Part shown: piece after piece, positions 35,576 to 46,976 of the stretch
How the letters are laid out: every line of letters starts with the position of its first letter
Numbering within the stretch: position 1 is the first letter of the stretch
Assembly (NCBI GenBank): GCA_033297075.1
Contig: MU858149.1
Span: 62,001-126,000 of the forward strand
Source of the DNA: Rhypophila decipiens
Lineage: Eukaryota > Ascomycota > Sordariomycetes > Sordariales > Naviculisporaceae
Direction of reading: 5' to 3'
Length of the DNA stretch: 64,000 nt
The notes under the pieces: model-generated
What the model saw: the letters and a program-made list of their open reading frames with translations, nothing else
Database searches by the model: none
What the model was told of the DNA's origin: nothing
Position numbers and translations under genes: made by a program

Positions 35576-37822
35576 GTTGAAAGAAAGGTGCCCTAGAATC
35601 GTCGATTCGAAGCTGATCTGGAGAAGTTGGAATGTTTACCCTGGAATTGGCAGACAAATGGGTGTTAAGGCGTGGTGTTTCGAACGTGAATTGTTCGCCA
35701 GAAAGGAAAATACAGGGAGAGGACAGAAAGTGAAAAGAACTATTATCTAGTCCATGTCAAAGTTTTCTTCAGTTTCTTTTTTAACTTCATATTGTCGAAA
35801 CTCAAATTGATGACTCTTCCTGCCGAATAGAGTTTGTGGTGAGTACCCACGGTAGAAGCATCATTGTCGTGACCGGAAAGGTTAATTTCACAAGGTCTAC
35901 CAATCGCGATGTAAGTCACTAACACAAAGCGCAGCGGTTCTCGCCAAAACCTGTTAGTACATATTACAACTCTCACGGACCTCAAACCTTTCAAAGAATA
36001 CCTCTGGGATATGTAATACCCGTGGGACAGTGGGATCCCGTGATAATATAAGGGCATTCGTGTTCGGGACCTCATGAAATAAGGTCTTGGGAGTTCTGAA
36101 AGTCAATATAAGTCCCTAACAGTTCATTTAGTGATTCTCGGCAAGATGTGTTAGTGAGCTCTTGACCCACTGTTGTAGCCGATAACAGTCCACGACCCGT
36201 ATCTCCGTATCTTGCCGTAAAGCTCAAAACTCAAAAGATTCAACAGTTACCGAACATATCAAGACCGAGCCGCTGTCGCCACAAACCCCTCGTGGTTATC
36301 GGGAGAACGGGAGCGAGGGTTCATGACAGAAAGTGCCCTCGCCAAGGATAACTGGATCCAGACGGCTGGGGCGGCCCACCCCATTACGACATGGGATTGG
36401 ATGGATTTGATTCGCCCACGAGAATCTGCCAACGATGTCATCGGCTCTTTCGGGAAACCCACTCATCACGAACTGGCACTCGGCAAGCAACAAGGCATCA
36501 TCACTGTCATCGCCTTGGCGGTCAAGCCCGCGAGGGTCTTTTTGCTTTCTTTTTGTCTCTCTCTTGTTCCGTTTCGCTCGCTGCGGCACAGGAGAGTGAG
36601 ATCTGCCCTCAGGAGCTGTTCTTTGGTGACAACTGCCGTTGACCGCTAGATATAATCGGTGGTCAACCCGCATCAATGGAGCTGATTCTGCTGCATCCAC
36701 ATCATGCTGTGGATGCACATTGCTCACAGCACAGTCTGCAGCTTGCTTCAACCAGGACGGCACCTTGATGGTTTACCGCCTTATTTGTACCCTATCCACA
36801 TGGCCATGATGAGGAGCTAAAAAAAAACCTTTTGAAATCCCCGCCTCCAAAAAGGCCGCTCCTCCCAGCGGATGGATCTCACGCGAGGGCTCGGGATCCC
36901 TGGCTGCATGCTCTGGCAAGTTTTTCCACATCACCACCAGAGCTAATACTTAGCCTCGCCTTTCCATGACCGGTACAGCCACCACAAACGGCACTTTTCT
37001 TGTTTAAATCACGCATTGAGTTTGTCGGGCACGTTGAAACGGCCTTGGTTGGCTTCGGGGGCGAGACAAAGTGCAAAAATCGATGATCCGGGAGCAACTT
37101 AGAGACATATACATACCGAAACAACTTGTACCGTTACAGCTCATTGGCAGGATCTCAATACGACGCCCACCAGGAACTTCACCAGCCTCCCCTTCCCTGG
37201 CGCTCCACGGACGATTGAGGCTCCAGTATTCCGTTGCTTACCTCTGCTGCATATGCTTGGCCAATTGCCTGCTTGCTTCCTCGGATTTCTCGCGGTACCT
37301 AGCTTTTTCCCACTTTCAACAAGTTGTCGAGCATCACTCACAGCAACAAGCACCACCTGCATCGCATTACTTGTCAGCACCACGCCACTCCTGGCATTGA
37401 GAAGCCTTACAAAAAGACTCTCGTCTTTCACAAACGCTTCCTTCTTTGAGCTACCGGACAACGGGAATCAATACATAATGTCGAGCCTCTGAGGGGCTAC
37501 TTCCGCCTCGAACTCATACTTGAAAGTACCAACCCAACTTTCCGAACTTGGACCTCGTGGGCGCCCGACTCGGTCCTCCTTTTGCTGGAACCTCTGAAAG
37601 AAAGTCGATAAAAGACATGGTGTGAAATCCAGCGTCGGGTTGCAGCTCTCTCAACTTGGTTCACAGCCAGCATCTCATCCCATATGCATTCAACCGAAAT
37701 AGTATGGCGATACCTTGGACCGTATCAGGCTGAGGACTTGATATACCGCTGCAGACCGCCATAGACGGTCCCTCGTGGCTGGCTCTTCTTGTCTGTGTAC
37801 ATTTGCTTCAACACCGCCCAAC
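35576..37822. other. Divergent spacer upstream of the receptor-transporter fusion
   Basis: About 2.25 kb with no supported gene. The last 700 bp before 37823 hold several upstream ATGs and C/T-rich stretches, consistent with a long leader. Nothing else was recognised. Confidence 0.5.
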
Positions 37823-40800
37823 ATGGAGTCTCAACCTCCAGAAAAGTTCCCTAGCAGGGGACCTGCCGTATTTGCTGTTACCACCACTACCCTGACTGTC
37901 GCTTCGGTCTTTGTCGCCGGGAGGATGTGGTCTCGTATCGGCATCGTGCGCAGAGTTGGCTGGGACGACTATATCATAGTCTTTGCCTGGCTCATTGCCT
38001 TCTTCCTCAGTCTTACCATTGACTTTGCAACCGAGAGAGGCCTGGGCCGCCACGACGCCGACATCTCGACCCATGATAGGGCTGGCTTAAGAATGTGTGA
38101 ATACATATTCTCTGTTCTCTACGTATGTCCTAGTCTTAGCTCGAGGTACAGTTTGTCTCTGATATTCTGCTAACATGGTCAACAGAACCCAGCCCTCATG
38201 GCAACCAAGACGTCGATATTGATATTCTACCTTCGCCTGTCGAGAAACACGAACAAGATCCTTCGCATGGCGTCTTGGGTTGTTTTGGCCATTGTCAACA
38301 TTGCTGGCACCATACTCACATTCATGAACATTTTCCAGTGCCAGCCGCTAGAAGCAGCATGGGATCTCAGCGTACGACCGATTAAATGCATTCCTCTGCT
38401 CACCGAGTTCATCTGCTCAGCTCCTGTGAACGTCGTCACCGACCTGGCTATCTTGGCTCTGCCCCTCCCTGTACTCACAGGTATGCGGTTGCCGCAGAAG
38501 CAAAAGACCATATTGATCATCACCTTTACTGTGGGTATTTTCGTCACGGTGGTTGACGTGGTCAGGATCTACTATCTGCAGCAAGCCATCAATATCATTC
38601 CCACCGGCGCCTCCAACGACCCAGATGCCATATTCGGGCAAAGCGCTGGCTTTCCGTGGAACGCTTCTCTTTCCCTGATGTGGTCAGCTGTCGAGGTCAA
38701 CGTTGGAATTACTTGCGCCTGCGTGCCGACCTTGAAACCGCTGATAATCAAGATTCTTCCCGCAATGATTATTGACCCGAACAGTACACAGCAAAGCAGC
38801 ACTGGCGTTCCGGCGCCTGGGAGCCAGCAAGTCAACACCAGTGTTGGCTCTAAAACGGATCGCAGAGAAAGTAGTCAAACTGCGACATGGACGACAACCA
38901 CCATTACGAACAACACCAATACGAGCCACACACGACCTCAGGCCCCCGAGTCAGCTCATGTCAGAAATGAGGATCCAGACGAGATATCATTCAGAGACTT
39001 CCTCGCTTCGACGCCCCCGATGGACTTCCACGGCACCTGGCACAACAGGTCTTCGCTTGTGCCGGGAACACCAGGCCTCCCGCCGGCCAATACAATCCAA
39101 GAGAGCTCAGTCTATTTTGGGTTCGTCAACATGAAGAGGCCCAAGAGCATGATCCGAACTTCAGCTTCCGAGTCCTTCAAGTACTGCTCCGTCGTCAGCA
39201 TTCTTTTCTTTCTCTGGGGCTTTTCCTACGGCCTGTTGAATACTTTAAACAACGTGGTCGCCGACGTTGCGGGCATGACCCGAGCCCAGACTCTGGGGCT
39301 CACGAGTCTCTACTTCGGCGCTGGCTACCTCTTCGGCCCCATCCTTGTGGGGGAATGGCTTCTTCGTCACGATGAACACCATCGATCTACCTGGCGGGCT
39401 CGCCGACATAATCCCGAGTCGGTAGGTGGGTTCAAGGCGACCTTTATCGTCGGCCTCTTGATTTACGGAGTAGGCACCATCATGTTTTGGCCGGGGGCGG
39501 TTCTGAATGCCTATGGCGGATTCATGGTGAGCAGCTTCGTCGTTGGCTTTGGGCTGGCTGTCTTGGAGACGGCCGCCAACCCTTTCCTTGCACTCTGTGG
39601 CCCCCCGCAATATTCCGATGCGCGGTTACTTCTCGCCCAGGGTGTCCAGGCAGTTGGGAGTGTTCTGAGCGGCTTACTGGCCAACAACGTTTTCTTTACG
39701 AGGATCGAAGGGAGAAAATTTGACTCCATGACTCTCATCGACGTGCAGTGGACATACCTAGCCGCTACGCTGCTCTGTGTGTTACTGGGGCTTGTTTTCT
39801 ATTACATGCCATTACCAGAGGTTACTGACCGAGAGCTGGGTCGACTCGCCAGCCGTCTGCCGGTTGACCCCAAGAAACGTTCCATCGGTGGTATGTCGTT
39901 GAGAACGTGGTCCATTATACTTGCTGTCGCCTCCCAATGGACCTACGTGGCTGCCCAGGAGAATATGAGCATTTATTTCAACGACCTCCTAACGACGTTT
40001 GTGCCCCCCGACCGCCTTACATACAAACCACCTGGCTTTACCCTCTCAGTCCTCAATTACCTTGTCGTTGCTCACACCGTCTTCGCCATCTCTCGCTTCA
40101 CAGCAGGATTCATTGCCTACCTGTCCGTCCGGTACCCGACCGTCAAGTTCATCCCGACGCCCAGGACGATGCTTCTACTCTCGGCCATTGGTTCTGTCGT
40201 GTTCATGCTGGTGGCAGTACTAATCAAGCCATCTAATAAACCAGACATCATGGCCGTACCCATGATTCTGTTTTTCCTCGCCGAAGGGCCCATGTGGCCG
40301 CTAATATTCTCACTTGGTCTAAAGGGACAGGGGAAGAGGACGAAACGATCAGCGGCTTGGCTGACGATGGGCGCTTCTGGGCCTGCCTTTTGGCCCTTTG
40401 TTTCCTATTCTATTCTAGAAAATGGTGGGAGTATCCAGACCTCGTTCATTGTGGTTGTCGCCTTGGTGGTCGTCTCGCTATTCTACCCGCTGTTTCTGAC
40501 CTTTGTCAAAGATGCGAGGTTGATGGTCGACGCAACTATATCGTGTCAGCAAGGCACTGAGCCTGGAGGGGGCCCAGGGGTGCTCTCGAGAAGTAGAAGC
40601 GAACCGGCGGATACTACAATGACCCGGATCATTGCCGCAAGAAAGAGGCAGCGGTCCAAGGAACGGGAACGAGACGAAAAGAACCAGCGAAGGGCATCCA
40701 ATGGTGGGTTGTTTGGGAAATTCTCGTGGCCAGTGGTGGCAAGAAGGGCGACAAAAAGCGGAGGAGGAGGAGGAGGAAAGGAACTTGAGAGTATCACCAC

Positions 40801-41023
40801 TGCGATAGAAGGAACAGGAGGCGATCTCGACATGACCCTCTCGCCGTTGACAGAGCACCATGAGGGGCATGAGGTGGCCGACCAGACACTGAAAGAGAAG
40901 GCTTTGGATCGACAGGAGGCTGCCAGTGGAAGTGATGTGATACAGCCGCCGGAACCGACACGGCAACCGGAGCGTGCGCCTTGGGACGATACCGTCTTGG
41001 ACACGAAAATTCTTGAGAATTGA
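37823..41023 (+). CDS. Fusion of a PTH11-like 7-TM receptor domain with a FucP/FHS-type MFS transporter (1045 aa)
   Basis: Exons 37823-38122 and 38186-41023 (intron 63 nt, GTATGT/CAG, phase 0). Residues about 10-300 form the fungal rhodopsin/PTH11-like domain with seven hydrophobic helices and family marks GWDDYIIVFAWL, FQCQPLEAAWD, LALPLPVLTGMRLP and WSAVEVNVGITCACVPTLKPL. A Ser/Thr-rich cytosolic linker (about 300-430, ending VYFGFVNMKRPKSM) leads straight into a major-facilitator domain of the fucose/glucose-galactose permease type (about 430-870) beginning FFLWGFSYGLLNTLNN, with about 12 helices. A basic, Gly-rich cytosolic tail (873-1045) follows. Both domains lie in one exon of 2838 nt with no in-frame stop, so this is not two genes run together by a missed intron. 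PTH11-like proteins sense surfaces or nutrients; FHS permeases move sugars with protons. A transceptor role is inferred. The ATG at 37823 is the first in frame. Confidence 0.88.
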
Positions 41024-41975
41024 AAGGGAAATGAGAAAAGAAATTACATCAAGTTTTTGGGTGTTTGGATAAATCTTGCATGGATGGAAGGAGTCTAGTC
41101 GAATTTTGGAGACTATGTGAGTGGTAGAGCGAGTGAAGAATCTTGGTCTTGTCTATGAGCCTCTTATCTATGATGATACATTACGACGAAAACATTACGA
41201 CGAAAAGAATACCCCGTTGGGTTTGGTTGGACTACCAAACGAATATACTGGTCCGAAAAGAGTGATGGTCGGGTAGGAGGATGTGGAGCAATTTCATTGA
41301 GTTTAACCCTTTTCTAGGAGGAAATTCGCGAGTTTAGGAAAGAGATACCCCTTGTTATTATATGGTCTCTATTATCGATCGAGCTTTTAGCAAGCTAGCT
41401 ACTGCTGTTGGAGGAAGTTGATATCGTTTCTCAAGAGTCAATGCCAGTTCTCTGGCATTCAATGTTTGTCACACCTCGGTGCTGTTATAATATGTATTAC
41501 GCTGAAATATCGGACTGAGGTTCACAAAGTGACAGTTGAATTACATGATGTCCCTCTCTGGTATCACGAATATTGTGGAGATGAGAGACGATCAAATAAA
41601 GAACAACAAAGGAACCCTGTTTCTAAACAGGACTTTGTTTATGAGTTGGAAAAGATACAAACTGATGTAAAATGTTTGACGGGGGTCTATAGTCGGTTCC
41701 CTCACTACGAAATTTTGATAAAAATTATTGATATGTTAACTGAACTGGTGCGGTTGTTCTTGTCATAAAGGTGGATCGAATCAATTCTGAGAACATGAAA
41801 TCGAAAATGCAGCTTTAACTTTTTCATTGAATCTATTCCGACTGCAACTTGACCTGATCTGACTCGCCGTTCTTTTATCTATCCGTTCCCAAAGCCCCAA
41901 TCATCCAAGCTCCATCTGTTGAAACATCTTGACATGAATCCTAACTGAGCTAGGTTCCTGGGGAAATAAAGAAAA
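41024..41975. other. Convergent AT-rich 3' spacer
   Basis: Holds the 3' ends of the fusion gene and dihydroorotase. AT-rich, with an open frame of 116 codons (41418-41768) that has no ATG near its start and no recognisable motif. Not called. Confidence 0.5.
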
Positions 41976-43348
41976 TCACAACCACTCAACACCCCAAGTC
42001 TTCTCCCCCGCACGAAAGGGAACAATCTCGGCCCCAGTGCCCTTGAGCGAGTCAAGTACAGTCTGTCCATCGCGAGTGAGGCGGATCTTCTGCGTGGCCT
42101 GGGGGATATTGTAAAAGTTGCGTCCGTAGATGCTGAAGAATCCTGCTAGAGAGTCGTCTGTTACTTCGCTGGCGGAGGCGATATCACCGCGGACGATGGC
42201 TTCTTCGAGGGCGGTCAGGACGTAGCCTAGTGCGTAGGGCTGGGTGAAGACGCCGGCTGCGGTGTTGCCTTTTCCTTTTTTGGCCGAGATGTCGTGGGCT
42301 TTTTTTTTGGTTGTTGTTTTTTAGTATGAGTAGTGGTAGAGTATGAGTTTTGTCACTTACGGGCACTGTCGGTTCCGAGGAAGAATTTTCCTTTGCTGTG
42401 GATTACCGCGTTGAGGAGGGCTTTTCTGTCTTCTGGGCTCTTGGCGGATGGTTTGCAGTAGTTGTTCTGGATGGACGAAGGGGCGATGGGTTAGTGAGGA
42501 ATACGATGGTGATGTTGAATGGAATGAGTGTAACAGAGAGATGAGGGTGAAAGGTGTTTGTAAAAAAAAAAGTACTTACCACGTTGGCAGACCAGTCATC
42601 TACCAGCAGCGAGAGGTGATGTGCGGTCTTTAAGAGCAGAGTCAGCTTCTGAACTTGATAGGTAAATAATACAGAATTCAAGACTTACAATAGTTCCCAC
42701 AACATTCTCACCAAATGACCTCACCGTCTCGACAGCATCGGCCGTCGTGCAGTGCTCGAGCACAATCTTGAGACGGGGGTACTTGTCGACCAGGTTCTTG
42801 AGCACGGGGAGGAACTTGGACTCGGCGTTCATGACGGTCACGCCCTCGCTGGCATTGCTGGGGACCTCTCCGTGGAGGTTGAGCACGATGCCCTCCTCCT
42901 CCATGGTCTTGAGGACTTCATGGAAGGGGTCAAAGGAGACTACGCCCCATTGGGAGTTTGTCGTTGCGCCCTTGGGGTATGCCTGAGCATGTTACATTAG
43001 CATATATATGAGAGAACAATGTCTGGACTTGTAGACACTCACCTTGACACCAGCAATACCGGCTTTCTTGGCCTCGCGAATCTCGTCAGGGGTTATGCTC
43101 GAGTGAAGATACAGAGACATGAGATAGTTGATAGAGGGGTCGATGGCCTGCAGCTGGGCCTTGTACTCGAGCGCCTCGGCCACGCTAACGACGGGCTTAG
43201 GGGCCAGGTTGGGCATGACAAAGATGGTGTCCACGCCGGCCTTGCGGATGGTGGGAGTCACCAACTCGGCAATGGGGCCGGGGGCGTTGCGGAGGTGGAC
43301 GTGCATGTCCGCCGCCGCGGGGAGCTCATATGAGTCTTTGAGAGCCAT
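41976..43348 (-). CDS. URA4: Dihydroorotase (358 aa)
   Basis: Zinc amidohydrolase that closes carbamoyl-aspartate to dihydroorotate, third step of pyrimidine synthesis. Minus-strand exons: 43348-43043, 42982-42689, 42627-42580, 42466-42361, 42298-41976 (1077 nt). Metal and catalytic residues of the bacterial PyrC type are all present: H16-x-H18 in DMHVHLR, the carboxylated Lys at K102 (last codon of exon 1), H139 in LNLHGE, H179 in EHCTTAD and D249 in GTDSAPH, the last block assembled across exons 4 and 5. Numbering nearly coincides with E. coli PyrC. Introns 2 and 4 end in AAG. The last one ends in a run of A before the AG, yet only these sites restore TAHHLS and SAPHD. Expected to be cytosolic. 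Divergent from the MFS gene at 44079. Confidence 0.95.
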
Positions 43349-44078
43349 TTTGGAGGGAATACGAGGAGATACTAAGTGCTCTGCGGCCGACTTGAAGTTT
43401 TTTGGGGATGGTGTAAGTGGTAAGGAGACGGGCGTGTGATTAGTGGAAAAAGATGCCGCATCTGTAACCCCTCAGCGCCTCAGCCCCTCCTCACTTGTGG
43501 GAGTGGTGGAGCTGAAGTTCGGGCATGAGATCTGGGTTAGGGTTAGATGTGGTCAAATCACAACCAAGTCCAGTTTGCCTTTGGGATCTCTATAGGCTTA
43601 CTATTAAGCATAAATATGGGTAAGTCACCTACATATCGTACCAAACAAAGCTCTCCAAGCTCCAGGCTCCAAATGGCACATCTCACGACTTACACAATGA
43701 TGGACGGAATGGTAGTTCGCCCAATCAGGGAGGTCACCGTAGCGGCCGGTAACACGGCACGCTAGTTAACCCCGAGTCTCCTAACCTCCGACTCCCTGGT
43801 CCAACGGCGGTCGGCAACCCCAAAAAGGCAAGGGTTTCGGTGAGATTACCAATCGTTCCCCTGATCGTGGCACCAACGATGACGTTCATACTGGGGTTAC
43901 GGAAACAGGTCACCGACAGCTAGTCTGGATATCTTTGTTTTCTTAGTTTTATTTGTCTCTCATTCCAACTCATCACATGTCGTCTTTCATTAAACTTATG
44001 AATCTATTCACAATCTGAGCCACATACGCTCGTCAAGTGAAAGTCCACGCTCCGGCGCTCCCGGACTCATCCGTGAGC
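43349..44078. other. Divergent promoter between dihydroorotase and an MFS gene
   Basis: 730 bp with no open frame of note. It holds a telomere-like GGGTTAGGGTTAG at 43534-43546 (listed separately). Otherwise nothing was recognised. Confidence 0.6.
43534..43546 (+). promoter_or_regulatory. Telobox-like motif (two TTAGGG units)
   Basis: GGGTTAGGGTTAG lies about 190 bp upstream of the dihydroorotase ATG. TTAGGG-type teloboxes bind Myb-like factors (Tbf1/Teb1) in yeast promoters, and TTAGGG is also the telomere repeat of most filamentous ascomycetes. Either a binding site or a chance match. Confidence 0.35.
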
Positions 44079-46204
44079 ATGACCGTCACCAGTGCCGCCG
44101 ATGACACCGGCCACCACGCTCAACACGGAGGAGATAATGAGAGCTTCTCAACGGCCGCTACATATACGGCAACTGAGAATACTCCATTATTAGGATCTCA
44201 AACACCAATATCCTCCGACACCGTGAACGATTGCTCGGCTCTCACCGACCCAGAGGATGGCGTCACGCAAGCTCTTTCAGATCAAGATGAAGACGCATCC
44301 AGTATTTCATCCTCAGATGAGACATGGTCAAGGGGCAGGGCGGTTTGTATCATTCTGAGCATGTGGGCATTGATATTCCTTCAAGGTGAGTCTCACCTCA
44401 ATCCTGGTTGCAAAATGAGTTTATGAGCTGGCAGTCTCTAATCAACATGGGGACGTATCAGCAAGCAACATGAGCGGCATAACAACCACCCAGTCCACCA
44501 TCGCCGCCGATCTCGACGCCTACGAGTACGCAATGTGGTTCACGAGCTCGTACATGATGACCATGTCCTCCATCTCACCCCTCATGGGCCGGTTGTCCAT
44601 GATTTTTACTCCAGGCACCATGATTCTGATTTCATCTTTTTTCTTTTCCGCTGGTGCGGTTGTCACCTCTCAAGCTCAAAGCTTTGCTGTGTTCATCCTC
44701 GGGAGGATCTTGGTCGGTGTCGGCGGTGGTGGCATTCTCACCTTGGCCATGATTTTGGTCATTCAATTGACCTCCAAAAAGAGGAGAGGGCTCTGGATTG
44801 GGTTGACTAATGCTGTGAGTTTTCCATGCTGTTGTTTGGCGTGCTTATAAATAGCACAAAAGCTGCGATATGCTTCATTGATGCTAATTTCTGCAACAGG
44901 GCTTTACCGTCAGTGTATCAATGGGTGCCTTGATCTTTGGTGCTCTCCTGCCGGTTATGGGATGGGTATGTTTTGCTCCAAACCTCTCCTTATCATCCAT
45001 GAATAAACTAACAAGCCCCATTTTACCTTGTATTAGCGGGCTCTCTTCCTCGTGCAGTGCCCCATTGGTATCCTCGGCGGATTGGGCGTCTATATGAGCA
45101 TGCCCTCCTCAATCCTCCGAGCAAAGGGCTTCAAAGAAACCAAAACCACGGCCCAGAAGCTCGCAAGCATTGACTATGCTGGTGCTGTGACCTTGGTATG
45201 TCGACAAGCAACCTCCATACCTCCATATCACCTCTGAAGCCAACTAACCGTGAAATCAGACCCTAACAACGGTACTCTTCCTCTACGGCCTCGCAGGCAC
45301 CCAAATCCAACCCACTCCAATCCTCATATCCCTGCCCTGCCTATTCCTCTTCCTATTTATCGAGTCCCGCGCGCCAGATCCCATCCTCCCCCTATCAATC
45401 CTCCGCTCCCGAGGAATTCTCCTATCCTGCATAGCCCAGCTCTTCCTAATGGCCGTCCGATGGACGGTCCTCTTCTACGCCCCCATCTTCGTCCTCGCCG
45501 TACGTGGCCTATCCCCGGCGATGGCAGGATCCGTCTTAATCCCCACCAACATTGGCTTCGGCCTGGGCGGTCTTGTCGTGGGCTGGCTACACATCCGACG
45601 CTCGGGAGATTTCTACTCGCCTTCTCTAATCACAATCGTGTCCTTTGCAGCCTTTATTCTGTCTCTAGCCTACACGAGCAACTTGGAAACAGGCTGGTGG
45701 GTCTATATACTCATGTTGTTTGGAAATGGTTGGTCCACGGGGGCGCAGCTGAATTATAGTCTTGCGCATTTGTTGCACTTGTCGAGGCCGGAGACGCATT
45801 TCATCGTTACGGGCTTGTTGGCTACCTTTCGGGGGTTTGCGGGGAGTTTTGGGACGAGTATTGGTGGCGGCGTGTTTAATCGCACTTTGAGGGGGTTACT
45901 TGGTCAGGGATTTAGGAGGTTGGATGGAGGAGGGCAGTTGAGTAAGGCCCGGGAGGAGCTCATCAAGGTGTTGATTGGGAGTCCGGCCAAGGTTTATGAG
46001 GAGGGCTTGTTGAATGCCGCTGAGAGGGAGATTGCGGTTCTTGGGTATGAGGCTACCCTTAGAGTGTTGTATACTGGTGCTGCGGCGGTTTGTGTCTTGG
46101 TTTTTGTGTTACAGGCTGGTACGGGGTGGAATGCGCCGCGTCCGGTGGTTAGTGAGGAAGACATTGAGGACGAGGTCGAGGAGGCTGTTGCTGATGGGCT
46201 ATGA
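44079..46204 (+). CDS. MFS transporter, Vba/Fnx1-like drug or basic amino acid type (609 aa)
   Basis: Proton-coupled major-facilitator permease. Exons: 44079-44385, 44462-44814, 44900-44965, 45037-45195, 45260-46204 (1830 nt). After an acidic, Ser/Thr-rich cytosolic N-terminus of about 90 residues come helices with the DHA2-type signatures QSTIAADLDAYEYAMWF, LMGRLSMIF (motif A region), GRILVGVGGGGILTLAMIL (motif B region) and ALIFGALLPVMGW (motif C region), then about nine further helices and an acidic tail (EEDIEDEVEEA). The N-terminal TENTPLL is an acidic-dileucine-type sorting motif seen in vacuolar Vba proteins, which suggests a vacuolar membrane location; substrate is unknown. The frame extends upstream to a GTG at 44037, so the ATG at 44079 is preferred. 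Exons 3 and 4 are too short to stand out alone but are needed to rebuild the motif C helix. Confidence 0.9.
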
Positions 46205-46976
46205 GTTCTGGGATTGGTACTCGGAAGAGATGGCATTGGCATGTAAATGAAGGCGCATCGCTGTATTTCTACAAGGCTGGAGCAGCTTGTATATTTTGTT
46301 AGGGATATAGCTCGACTGGTGTATAGATCAACTAGACTCTAGGTTATAGATGATTGATAGGTTTGTTTGGGGCCAATATGAGACGGTTTAATGCCTTCAC
46401 TACTATGCTCAACCAGCCAAGTATGCGTTTTGTATGGTCCATGATCGACATAGGAAGCTATTCTAGGAATGCCCTACACACCCAGGTGAACCTCCAGTCG
46501 GTGGCCCCATCGCAAGTCAAGCGTGAGACGCACAATCCCAACAATGACAATGCATATAACCATGCACCTAAAAATATTAAGTATAAACAAGGAGGACATG
46601 TGGCTACGGATCATAAAGCCAATTCATAGTCCGACACATTTTGTAAAAAGCAACATGAAACAATCATAGGCAACACCAAGCCATCCGCCAACACGAACAA
46701 CAAGAGAAGAAGACACAACACCCCTACTCATCTCATGGACCAACTGAGGACCAACTTATCCTCATCATCTGCGCCAACAACACAATGTTCCTTTCGGGCA
46801 TGGCCACCCCGGACAGGGGACCCAAATCCCGACGACAGCCGTGTTCTCCCCCCCAGACTGGTAACAGTGACGGTGGTATCATCCATAGCCTCCATCAACT
46901 TCTGCCGTACAAGTCTGCCCTTCTCACCACTACTCGATTCAACTCCAGTCCCAGCGGCCCCAGCGTCTCCAGCTTT
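46205..46976. other. Convergent 3' spacer
   Basis: About 0.8 kb between the MFS gene and GCP3. Short open frames only; no motif or repeat was seen. Confidence 0.6.

Noticed and set aside
41418..41768. 116-codon frame in AT-rich spacer after the fusion gene
   Set aside because: Starts at TTG, has no early ATG and no recognised domain; may be a chance frame or an unrecognisable remnant.
45250..45759. 169-codon Pro/Arg/His-rich frame inside the MFS gene
   Set aside because: It is a frame shadow of MFS exon 5, whose helices read clearly in the other frame.
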